64,000 bases of DNA from Poa pratensis (taxonomy: Eukaryota > Streptophyta > Magnoliopsida > Poales > Poaceae): assembly GCA_947311845.1 (NCBI GenBank), contig CAMZMU010000027.1, forward strand, positions 77,476,825 through 77,540,824, written 5' to 3'. Shown piece by piece: positions 23,510 through 33,895 of the stretch. Each line of letters opens with the position of its first letter. Positions within the stretch are counted from its first letter, which is position 1. Below the pieces are notes generated by a model. That model did no database searches. It was given only the letters and a program-made list of their open reading frames with translations, and was not told the origin of the DNA. The position numbers were made by a program, and so were the translations under genes.

Positions 23510-25996
23510 TCAACCAAGTCCATCAAAAAGTTGATACTTTGCAGGGAGCAATTTCATATCCTCCCGATATTTCCCATTCTTTGAAAAGAGAGACAACATC
23601 AATGAAGTTGTTGAAGCTTCAAGTGAGATGCTCTTCCCATCAACTTTAGACAGATAATATCCGGCCTTGGCAATCTCACATTTTTCCAACAAAGTTCTGA
23701 TGATATCATTTATAAGACGGGAGCTGGGAGCACAACCAATCTTCTCCATTGATGAAAAGATATTATCAGCTTCTTCCATTCCTCCTTCTTTTAGAAGATT
23801 TCTTATCACTATGCCATAAGTAGAAGCATTAGGTACCAACCCACTGGTTGCTATTGCCGCAAACAAATTTTTGGCTTCTTCTCTTCTCCGAACGTTGTAC
23901 ATTGCATTGATCATAATATTGAGTGTTGTAATATCAAACTTCACATTCATCTCACCTAATTTCTGGAACAGCTCGATTGCTTCGCCGGCACAATTATTTC
24001 TGCAAAGTCCTCCAAGAATTATATTGTATATGGAAATGTCGACTGTTATTCCACTTTCGATCATCTCATGGAAAATTTTCTTTGCAGTATCAGTTATCCC
24101 AGCATGATATAGCCCATCCAGTATGATGGCATATATAACAGTGTCAGGTTTAACTCTCTTACACGATATTTCTCGGAATAGAGTCAAACCATCACCGATC
24201 TTTCCATTTCTAAAATAGCCATCAAGCAGTGTACCATAAGTAACAACATTAGGCTCAATGCCAACTGATTCCATGGCGTCAAGTACTCCAAGTGCTTTAT
24301 CCATCTTGCCGACTAAGACATACCCATCAATCAGTGAACTAAATGTAATGACATCTGGCCTCTCACCTATCTGTACAACCAGGTCAAATATATCCTGTGC
24401 ATCCATTACCCTTCCTTCTTTGCATAAATTGTTTATCACTGAAGTGAAGAACACAATGTTAGGGCGAGGAATACCTTTGTTCATCATTTCAGAAACCAAC
24501 TCCTTAGCTTTAACCAAATCACCATGTATACAACAACCTTGAATTAGGGAATGATAAACAGGTTGGTTCGGATGTACTCCCATAACAATCATCTCATCAA
24601 ATTGGTCCAGACCATCGGCCAGCCTACCCATTCTACAAAGTGTGGCTATTACAGTTGAATAGGTGACTACATCCGGACTAATTCCCTGTCCCCGCATTTC
24701 AGCAAATATGAGCATAGCTTCATCCATCATTCCACATTTAGCATATGCACCAATTAATATGTTGAAAACCTTGCAGTTGGGTACAATACCCTTGTCTTTC
24801 ATTGAATTAAAAAGATTAATCACATCAGCTAAGCATCCTTCATTGGAATACCCATGAAGCAAAATTAAGTAGGAGACGATATCAGGTTTGTGTCCCTTGG
24901 AAGTCATGGACTCAAAAATGTCTGCAGCTTCTTTGCTTCTTCCATGCTTGCAAAGAGAGGCCATGAGCGAGCTGCATGTAACAGCATCTGGTATAAGACC
25001 AAGGCTTGTCATTTCTTTCAACATTTTAGCCGCCTGTTTCAACCCCCCTGATGTGGAGTATCCATGGATCATGCAATTGTATGTCACATTATCTGGTTGA
25101 ACACCATTATCAGCCATCTGCTGAAGGACTAGCTGTGCCTTTTCCATTTCCCCGGCCTTGCACAGTGCATCAATAATCGAGGTATATGTCTTCACATCAG
25201 GCAAAACCTCTTGCTGCATCATTTCGGGGAATAGATTGCATGCCTTGCCTGTTTTGCCCTCCCTTAAAAAGCCATGGATGACTGTGCTATATGCCACCAC
25301 GTCAGGGGAGCAGGCACCTCCTTGTCTTGCCATCGTGTGGAGCAGGTCGAGTGCCTCCTGGCTTCTGGTATCTTCACATAACCTCTTCAGAACTGTGTTG
25401 TATGATATGATATTAGGCACACAACTGAGCATGGACATCTTATGAAGCAGCACGTTGATTGCCTCATCTGTCCGTTTCGCGCAGCAGAGGCACTTGAGGA
25501 GGCTGTTTGCGGATATCTGGTTCATCTTCAGGCCCGTCCTGAGGAAACGGCCGAATATAGCAAGCCCTAGGTCCGGGCGACGTGCGCGGCAGCAGCAGTC
25601 CATGATGATGTTGTAGGCGCAGACTGTGGGCAACGCCACCTGCGAGCCAGCTTCTTGTCGGCGCATGCGGTTGAAGAGTGTGACGGCGAGAGCGGGGCCG
25701 CTTCTGCGGTCGTCGTAGGCCGGAGCGGGGGCGAGCGCAGTAAGGAAGCCGTTGAGGGAGCGCTCGGGGACCGGGGTGGCCTGCCGTAGCAATTCGTCGA
25801 AAAGGTGATGTGCGTCTTCCGAGCTGAACGTCCCGGCTCCGACGCGCTCCGTGGCTGCGGAAAAGGCAGCGTCGGGAGACCAGGAACGTGAGGCCGGCAG
25901 CGAGGTAGATCCAGAGGTGGAGGAGGATCTGGGACGAAGGGGGCGGAGGCGCGGCACCGGCGTCGTGGAGTAGTGGCGGAGGCTGATTCGGGCCAT
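23510..25996 (-). CDS. Restorer-of-fertility-like P-class PPR protein, intact
   Basis: An uninterrupted 828-residue frame, typical for RFL proteins (rice Rf1A-type are near 790). Start MARISLRHYS fits because copies 1 and 2 begin at the same position, and the context CCAATGGCC is good for plants. Residues 1-35 are Arg/Ser/Pro-rich without acidic residues, as expected of a mitochondrial presequence. From about residue 125 to 800 I count 19 tandem 35-residue PPR motifs, for example VKTYTSIIDALCKAGEMEKA and VITFSSLIDGYVLVGKMDKA. There are no E, DYW or other C-terminal domains. RFL proteins bind mitochondrial transcripts, often chimeric CMS ORFs, and promote cleavage or block translation. The target here is unknown. 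It has no intron in the CDS, as usual for the family, and it is the only unbroken copy of four. Confidence 0.95.
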   Translation of the reverse strand: MARISLRHYSTTPVPRLRPLRPRSSSTSGSTSLPASRSWSPDAAFSAATERVGAGTFSSEDAHHLFDELLRQATPVPERSLNGFLTALAPAPAYDDRRSGPALAVTLFNRMRRQEAGSQVALPTVCAYNIIMDCCCRARRPDLGLAIFGRFLRTGLKMNQISANSLLKCLCCAKRTDEAINVLLHKMSMLSCVPNIISYNTVLKRLCEDTRSQEALDLLHTMARQGGACSPDVVAYSTVIHGFLREGKTGKACNLFPEMMQQEVLPDVKTYTSIIDALCKAGEMEKAQLVLQQMADNGVQPDNVTYNCMIHGYSTSGGLKQAAKMLKEMTSLGLIPDAVTCSSLMASLCKHGRSKEAADIFESMTSKGHKPDIVSYLILLHGYSNEGCLADVINLFNSMKDKGIVPNCKVFNILIGAYAKCGMMDEAMLIFAEMRGQGISPDVVTYSTVIATLCRMGRLADGLDQFDEMIVMGVHPNQPVYHSLIQGCCIHGDLVKAKELVSEMMNKGIPRPNIVFFTSVINNLCKEGRVMDAQDIFDLVVQIGERPDVITFSSLIDGYVLVGKMDKALGVLDAMESVGIEPNVVTYGTLLDGYFRNGKIGDGLTLFREISCKRVKPDTVIYAIILDGLYHAGITDTAKKIFHEMIESGITVDISIYNIILGGLCRNNCAGEAIELFQKLGEMNVKFDITTLNIMINAMYNVRRREEAKNLFAAIATSGLVPNASTYGIVIRNLLKEGGMEEADNIFSSMEKIGCAPSSRLINDIIRTLLEKCEIAKAGYYLSKVDGKSISLEASTTSLMLSLFSKNGKYREDMKLLPAKYQLFDGLG

Positions 25997-26452
25997 TGGC
26001 CTGGTGGTAGTCTGGAAGAGGAGCAGGAGTTGCGGAAGCGCGTCCGAGGGCGGGAATTCGCTAAGTGGAGGAGGACGAGAAGCGGCGGCGGCGGCGGAGA
26101 CGCAACTGATGAGCGTGTTGCTAGTTTCAGACTTTCAGTCCCTGGCAATTGGCTTTGAATCTTGGTGGGACCCATCTTCCAGTCACACATTTTCGCTTGT
26201 TTAGGATGTGAAATGAAATTTCACACAATTTTGCTAGAAGCTGTGACCTCGTGGTTTGCCCTGCTTTAAAAAAAAAACCAACGAAAAATGTGCCTGATTG
26301 ACCCCTCCTGCTACAATTTGCCTGCCATGGTCATTCAGTACGATAACAGGGATTTGCGTTTTCTTAGATCTTTCATTTCTTTTCCAAGTTGGCCACAAAG
26401 TATTATTCTTAGATCTATCTTTTATTTTTTCGAGATTGATTACCAAGTACTA
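25997..26452. promoter_or_regulatory. Upstream region of the intact RFL gene
   Basis: The first 120 bases keep the GC-rich 5' leader seen upstream of the other PPR copies (GGAGGACGAGAAGCGGCGG here, GGAGAAAGAGGAACGGCGGC in unit 1). Beyond about 26150 the similarity stops, so the distal promoter differs from those of the dead copies. I see no clear TATA box. Confidence 0.35.
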
Positions 26453-26575
26453 CTCATTCTGTTCCAATTTAATTGACTTGGATTTGTATAAATAAGAATG
26501 TATCTATACTTGTTTAGTATCTAGATACATCTATATTTAGATAAATGTGTGTCAAGTTATGTGGAACGGAGTGAG
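26453..26575. mobile_element. Stowaway-type MITE
   Basis: CTCATTCTGTTCCAATTTAA at the left, inverted GTTATGTGGAACGGAGTGAG at the right, flanked by TA. It lies about 460 bp upstream of the intact PPR start. Confidence 0.78.
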
Positions 26576-29500
26576 TACTTCCTTTTGTATATATGTTCTG
26601 GTTTAAAGAGCATATCTCAAAAACTTTAAAAAATTCTATTCATAAGGCTCGTTAGTTTGGGAATATGTAAATATAGCTTTGCTCAAATTAAATTGGGTCA
26701 AATTTTGGTTCTCAATGTAGAATCAACCGATGCATGAAGTAGTGAGGAGGCCATGCATGTAGCATTAATATGTTTAGCACGTAACTAGACCCTCCTTGGT
26801 TGATGTGATTTGCAAAATGAGCCCAATAAACCGGAAAGGATCTCTCCGTACATCAATAGATGATTTATAAAAAATTATGATTTTCAATAAAATGGATATC
26901 AATCTTCCACGTCTCGCAATACCATCTTGTATACCACTAAAAACTCGTATGATATGTGTGCTACATCACGGGGCTCCTATGTCGCGCTACAGCGGCCAGC
27001 GGTGGGCCGGCCCATTCACAGTTTTACTTTTTCTTTTATTATTATTAATTTTACCTTTTGTATATTTATTTCTCTTCGTTTTATTTTTAAAAATTTCAAA
27101 ATCTGATTTAAAAAATAAAAATTTGTAAATTTTCAAAACTGAAATTTTTTCAAATTTGTAAATTTTCAAATACTGGAGATTTTTTCTGAAATCAGAACAT
27201 TTTCTAAATTAAAAAAAATTAAAACCTTTAAAAGTAAAGTAAAAAAGAAAAACACAAAACACAAAACGAAAAAAAGGAAGAAAGACAAAAGATCGTACTT
27301 CGTTTGGGACTGTCCATTTGCCTGATACTTTAGGCAGCTCGAGTCGCCCACACGGCTATGGGCGGTATATATGAATTGTTGCACATCATATGGAGGCGGC
27401 GTTTTGGGTAGTAGGTACAGATGCACTTATTATTTAAAACATTTTTTTTCAAAATGTCAAAAATTTATAGAAAAAATTCGGATATACATTAGAAATTTTT
27501 GTGTTAGCAGAAAAAATGTCGTGCAGAAAAAAATTGTGACTGTGTAGAAAAGACCAAAAAATGTCTCATATAAAATCATTTTGGAGCGTCCGGATTTGTC
27601 TTTTTTGTACATGTCATAAAAAATGTTTTTTCTTCACGTAAATTTTTGTGCTAACATAAAATTTCTTGAACTATATCCAAAATTTTTATTTTTAATTTTT
27701 CAACATTTTAAATTTATTTTTTGGGCACCTGGATTTCCACACATCACTGCCCCTGTTCAGTTTCCATTTCCACCCCCTGAAAACAACAATAAGCCTCATC
27801 TAGCCCCCACATTTGCCACCTTGTGGCCTTGTGGGCTCCTTTCCCTCATCTTGGGCCAGATCATATGACTTGCTTAATCCTTTCTAGGTTTTATTTATTT
27901 CAATCTAGGAGCTGAGCTATCACCATCCCTGGCTGCAGTTGGCAACCCTGCTAATCTTTCCGACAGAAAGAAAACCACTTTCCTGAGAAAAAATGTCCCA
28001 CATCTTGCTGCTGATACTATGCATAGTATATGCTAAAGGATTAGTGCCTGCTAAAGGAATTAGCAGTGTTTGCTTTTTGAGAGCTTAAAGAAACAGAACT
28101 AGGTTCCAGGGAACCTATATATAGAGGTCAAGCAAGTGAACTGTCTTGTTGGTAGACAGGAAGAATCACTTTACTGGGTGTTGATTGCCGGGAAATTGAA
28201 CCAAAAGCCTAATAATGCATGCTTTCTTTCGTGTGATTTCGATGGGTTGCCACAGTCACTTTTACAAGGGATTTTCTTATTCATGATTGGACAAAATGGG
28301 TATGCGTCTAGAAGCATCAAATTTGTGCATGCACCTGATTACTGATAGGACGCATCTATATCACTTGCCGAAATAGTTAGCACCTGTGAGGACATTCAGA
28401 GGACCTGGTAACTTACTCCCAATTATTCACTCGAAAAGCAGAACATGTTCAACCTTTGTGTCAGTGCATTTCTGCATTTGGCGAAACAATACTTGAATAA
28501 TCACTCAGATGGTTGCTGTCATTCGAGTACAATAGACTTTACTTACCCATCGGATCATAATAATTTTCCAAGAACATTATGATGTATCAAGACTAGATTC
28601 TGTCTAGCGACAGTGCGCCCTGCTCCCGAGAAGCGGATTCTTCCAAGGTAACCAATTGATTGTAAGAATTATGTCTAGTAATCGAGTTTTTAATTAATGA
28701 TTCTGATAACTGATGTAATTTACCTAAACATACCCAGGTAGAACAAAAGAATTAAGGCAAAGTATTACTATGTTTCTAACCTAGGATTCAAACATGTGTG
28801 GGTGGTCTAGCTGGTTGTTTGGCAGTCTCACATTGGATGATAAATGTCGAAGGTTTGGAAGGAGGCATGAGATGATAGTCTACCTACCTACCTAGCTAAA
28901 AACGTGTTTGAGAGCGAAATGTGAACCAATTAGATACATTGGGTCGTTGCTGGATGGGAGCTCTTATTTTCACAAGGGCATGTGTTACAAATAGCTAGTC
29001 AAGTACACCTCCATGATGCATCAGTTGCATCTCTCAGCTACTGCATGTATGCTTTCCCTCTACCTTATCCTAGAAGCAACTGCCCTGCAAGTTGCAACAT
29101 CCTGTGACCTCTGAGCAAGTGGTGCCGCCTTTGATGTAGCACCAAAATGCTGGCGAAAATTTTAAGCTATCTTCTTTTAACTACCCAAGTTGGCATTTAA
29201 GCTATATATATGTACCTGCGACAAGTATTTGTGCAAATTGATACTAAAGTATATAGGCCTTTTTGGTACTATATTGTTATGCGGTCGTTCCAAAAACGCC
29301 TTGATCGACTGATTCTATGAAGCACTTAACTACTGATTAGTATAGTAACATAGCTGGGGGAAGTTTTTGATTGATTTATTTTTGTGGGGGCTATTTTGGA
29401 GTTTTTTTTCTGTTGACCTGATGGGCCTTCAATCTAATCTGATTTAGGTAGATGAAAAGGGGGCATCCTAGTGGTGGCCCTTTTGTCTTTGCATCCCACT

Positions 29501-31102
29501 GTGTCGGCACTACCATTTCTGGTTATTACACGAGTGATTACATCTACACCTGTTCGGTTGACGGCAAGTTTGGCTGTAAGTTTCAGATATCTTTCCTGTC
29601 GCATCCTCTATTTTTCTTCTTCTTAAATTCATGTGCTATAATATCCGGATGGTTAGATCACATGAGATTTGATCATTTTCCTTTGTTCAAACAACAATAG
29701 TCATGTTACCTCTACATTATTACTTCTTCTTTGTTCAGAAACACTTTACATTATTACCCCGAACACACAAACTTGTTGGTTCTCGGTAGAAAAATTTGGT
29801 AGTGTCAGTAGGTTGATTGTAAAGAGGAATGTTTGGACCATGGGAATCGAATTGTTTCCTGCCGAATCCTTTCGAAGTCCATGGATTCTAGACTAGGCCT
29901 AAAGTAGTACCTCTAACTTTAGCAAGATTCTTGAAATTTCTTGCATAACAGTACTATCTAGGTCTGTACTTCGCGACAAGGAGAGAGTTGATTTTAGGGC
30001 GAGACGGCAAAGCATATGAACCAGATCTCTTATGTCACCTGTTTCTGCATAGCCATCATTGTCTTCTCCACTAGAATTTCCTGTCCATTACGGTTGTCAC
30101 TACCTATGTATATTCGAACTCGCCTGTCTAGCACTCAACAATAAGAGTGATCTGCAAAGGCATTCTTTCTGAGTTGAGGTTTCTACTATATTTTCTACTT
30201 TATTTGTGATTTCAAGCTGGACCGCCGCAATCAGTGACTGTGAGTCCCATATGGGCTTACAAAAATAATCCCAGTTTGTAGTTCCACAGCTTCCCAGGCT
30301 TGTTATATATTCCAAATTACTGTCGGCAGACAACAGGGTTGTTGCTATATGCTGTAAAATATACAGTAGCACTCTTATATTCTGTTCAAAACGAAGTGAA
30401 AATGTTGCTAGTAGGTAGTTACCTGACAACCATCAAACAGTAGACCTCCATCAAACTAACTAGGGCTACTGAGTATACCATCATAGGTTGGAGTTGAACC
30501 ACCAGGCCACTACACCCAACCAAATAGAGTAGTAAATCAGCCACTTGTGTCACTGGTGGGCCACGCACGAGACAATTGCACTAGCTGTTGCCCCTGGCTT
30601 AGCTCCTGCCTCCTGCTCGCCTCAAAGGTCAAATGGAGAAACCTATTAGCTGCACGCAGCCGGGAAACCTCCTAAACCTGAAAGCGATGTCAAAGTTTTC
30701 TCCCCCATCTCCCTTTCTTAACTTATCACAAGAATATAGTACTCTAGTAGCCATTAGATAACGAACCCAGAGGAAGAGGAGGAGGAGATAGCATGCCTCC
30801 GAGGTTGTGCAGAGTTGCAACTAGCATCCCGAGAATGGCAACTTGCCCACTTTCCCTTTACGTATTCCACATCCCGTTATGTACTACTGCATATAGACGT
30901 TTTTCCTTTGTCTCATGTTGCCTACCCAGCACATCTTGTTACATATGTATGTATGTATGTATGCTTTCTGATGTGGCCTCTCTGGTTCAAAGGATAGGAA
31001 TGGAATCTCTAACAAAACAATAATAATCTATGCAGGCTGTTTGATTTGTAGTATTGTACCTCACATGGTTTTCTTCTGATGATTCTTCATGCACTAGGTT
31101 TC
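26576..31102. other. AT-rich intergenic region
   Basis: No coding region I can support. Only short accidental frames occur. The stretch 26980-27260 has A/T-rich inverted patches (AAATTTTTGTAAATTTTC). A (TATG)n microsatellite lies at 30944-30963. Confidence 0.5.
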
Positions 31103-32375
31103 ATAGAAGCTTTTCCGAGCTCATAGGGACCCCCGTCGCGCTCTCCGTCGTCGCCCCCCCCCGAGGCGGCGGAGCGCCTTCCTTCGCGCTCCCCCCAAGC
31201 GACCTCCTCTCTCCCCTCCCCCGTCGCCGCCGTCGGCAGGGGCCGTCGGGCTTGGCCCGGGCGGTGCCGGCGGCGGCGGCCTGCTCTTCCCTGCGTCTGA
31301 ACTGGTGACGGCGGGGGTTCACACTTCCGGCGGCGGTGCGGCTAGGGACGGCGGTGGTTCGGTCTAGGCCGAGTGGTGGCGACGCGGCGGTGTCCTTGTG
31401 GTGCGGAGGAGCGGCTCCCATGGCTGGACGGAGGGGTGCACAGGGGCGGCGCCGCCCGGGCTGCTCGGCCCAGATCTGGCCCATCCGGGCCTGATCTGGG
31501 TCTGGACGGGCTGGCCTGCCATTTGTGTGTCCCGATCTGCAGTTGGAGGTGGTGGTGTTCGCGCAGGGGTGCAGCGACGACGGCGGCCACTCCGGTTGCA
31601 GCGTGACGGCGGGCTTTACGGGCCCAGTCTGGGCCCGGCCGGACCATATTAGGACTGGTGTGCCCCCGCGGGGGCTCTACGGGCTTGCTGAGCCTGGCCG
31701 GACCTAACCGGGACTGGTGTGCCCTGCTGTCGCGTCCGGTCGACTACCGCCGAAGGCGGTGGAGGTAATTCCCTCCCGCGCGGCCGCGGTATCGTTGACC
31801 CGAGTCGAGCTACTCCTCGCCTTCGGTTTGCAAACCTCGTGGCGGTTACTTCGGTGAGACGGCGATGGAGGCTTCGTGACTGTCGTGGCGCAAGGTGGTG
31901 GTCGGCGAGTCTGGGTTGGCGAGGTTTTCCTTGCGGGGCTACTATGCTAGGGATCGTCTGGGGTTGTGGTTATGGTGTGTTCGGGAGAAATCCTTGTCGG
32001 CTCTTTCGACACCGACGCGGTGCCGCCGTCGGGCGACATCATACCTTCCTGAAGGGCGTCGTGGCTATCCATCCACTCCCCTCGAGTGCCGGGGGAAACC
32101 CTAGGACCAGCGCATTGGTCCGGGCAGCAGGGATTACTCTCCTTCTTGAAGGTGCTGCTTGGTGGTACTTCGTGGAGAGGACGGAGCGGTTACGGGTCTC
32201 CGTCGTTTAGTCAATCCGCCTATGTCTCCATTTTGTTTTTCTTGTTTTTTCTCTTCCCCCTGCTTTGGGTGTATGTTTGCTGCCGCCCCAGCATTTCGAA
32301 ACTGTCAGTTGTATCGGGTGGTTTGCTATATTTATATAGCGGGGCTACGGCCTATTTCGTCGGATAGAAGCTTTT
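31103..32375 (+). mobile_element. Non-LTR-type retroposon R1 with 12-bp TSD
   Basis: ATAGAAGCTTTT is repeated exactly at 31103-31114 and 32364-32375. Between them lie 1249 bp of sequence that is GC-rich at the 5' side (CGTCGTCGCCCCCCCC) and ends in TTTATATAGCGGGGC and CCTATTTCGTCGG. A long exact duplication and a conserved 3' end indicate target-primed reverse transcription. There are long accidental frames but no recognisable reverse transcriptase, so the element is non-autonomous and depends on a LINE machinery. Its 5' start resembles R2 at 32530-33879 and its 3' end resembles the mini-insert at 6243-6302. Confidence 0.75.
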
Positions 32376-32513
32376 ACAGTGAAACATTCGTTTCTTTCTT
32401 TTCTTTTTGGTGCTCATGACATTGGAATCTTATATATATTTTCGCCATTCCTTCTGTTCTTCGCATCGTACGAATCAAAGAGGCCATATTTTTCTAATAT
32501 TTCTATAAAGATT

Positions 32514-33895
32514 CTGATATCTCCTTTTTTTGAGCCCAAGATGGTCGATATCCACCACTCGAATAGATAGAAGAGATTGATCCAGTTTATAAGGGAAACC
32601 GGGTCCAAAAACCATACAAATGTCCTGTTTATGAGGAAAACATAGCCAAATAACCACACAAGCGAGGGGACCATCGCCCACACGACACTAGCCCACCAAA
32701 CGCAACAAAACACACCACCACCCCGGGGCCGCCGCCCCGACCTACACCACTCGACACCAAAGCACACGAGCCACAACGCCGCACGGCCAAGCCGTCTCGT
32801 AGCCCTTGCTACCCTTGCTAAAGACGACTGCCCACATACCTCAAACGTCGCGCCAAAACCAAGGCCGCCGCCCCGGCGTAGCAAACAGATCAACCTTCGC
32901 ATAGCCCGGAGGTGATCCAGCCGAGTCGACGAACCCGCTGCCCACGCAGCCCAAGGTTGTCACCCAAACCCGTGCGAGGTCACGGTCCTGCCTCATAGGA
33001 CCTTCACTGCAACGGAGACCGAGGCCGCTGCCCCGACGTCCACCTCCCCCGACCACACCGCCATTCCGCACATCCGCCGCGAAACCGTCGCACCGCGATG
33101 GCCAATAACTCCAAGGCGATGCCTCCAACAAGGTCGTGACGGGACCGTCACCGCCGCCTGCTCCCACGGAGCTTAGATTTTCACCCGGAGATCTTGGAAC
33201 CGCCCGCGTCAGTTAAGGTCGAAAAGCTCCACAACGACGCCCTCAAGAAGGAAAACGACGCCCGAAGGCGACGCCGTCGTTGGCACCGACCGAAGTCCGT
33301 GCGAGCATTCGCCCGGAGTTCAACCCGACCATGAAGCTTCGGGAGCTTAAGGATAGCATCATGTCCATGCCATCAACCACCGAGCTCCACACATGCTGCA
33401 GCCACCGTGGCACCTCCCTCCAGGGCAGTCTCCACGCCGCAGCATCTCCCTCCGAAGCGCAAGAGACGCGCGCCGCCGAGGCCCGCCAGGCCCAGTTGCG
33501 GCCCAGATCGGGCCCTGCCAAGATCGACCGAGCAGGGCACGGCCATTCCCGCACCGAAGACCCCCGGCGCGCCGAGGCCGCCGCCAGCAGGTCTCCGCCG
33601 GCCATCTTCTCCGCCCGAGCCCGCCGGCTCGGCTTCCCCAGCCCGTACCGCCGCCGCCCCCACGAGCTGGTCACCACCGCGTGACGTGAAGCTCCCCCCG
33701 ACCACCTTTTGGCAGCAAGGGGCGCCGCCACCGCCGCGGCCGAGGCCAGCGACGGCAGCGGCAGGAGGCGCCGGCCGGGGAGAGAGGGTTTGGCGGCGCG
33801 ATTTCTTTCCCCTGGCGCCGCCTGGGGGGGGGCGACGCGAGGGGTCGGGGTGGAGAGGCTGTGTGTATTGTATGTTTCGCTGATATCTCCTTTTT
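32514..33895 (-). mobile_element. Non-LTR-type retroposon R2 with 16-bp TSD
   Basis: CTGATATCTCCTTTTT is repeated at 32514-32529 and 33880-33895, enclosing 1350 bp. Read on the minus strand, the element starts near CGAAACATACAATACACAC, has the GC-rich block GCGTCGCCCCCCCCAGG like the start of R1, and ends in ATCGACCATCTTGGGCTCAA. It contains no reverse transcriptase. Its 3' end differs from that of R1, so the two share a 5' module but not the 3' tail. It sits only 138 bp from R1 in opposite orientation. Confidence 0.72.

Noticed and set aside
27160..27430. Minus-strand 86-codon hydrophobic frame
   Set aside because: Phe/Leu-rich only because of poly-A/T sequence. No start context or homology.
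31719..32419. 163-codon and overlapping forward frames in R1
   Set aside because: High-GC accidental frames inside a retroposon with no recognisable domain or splice signals.
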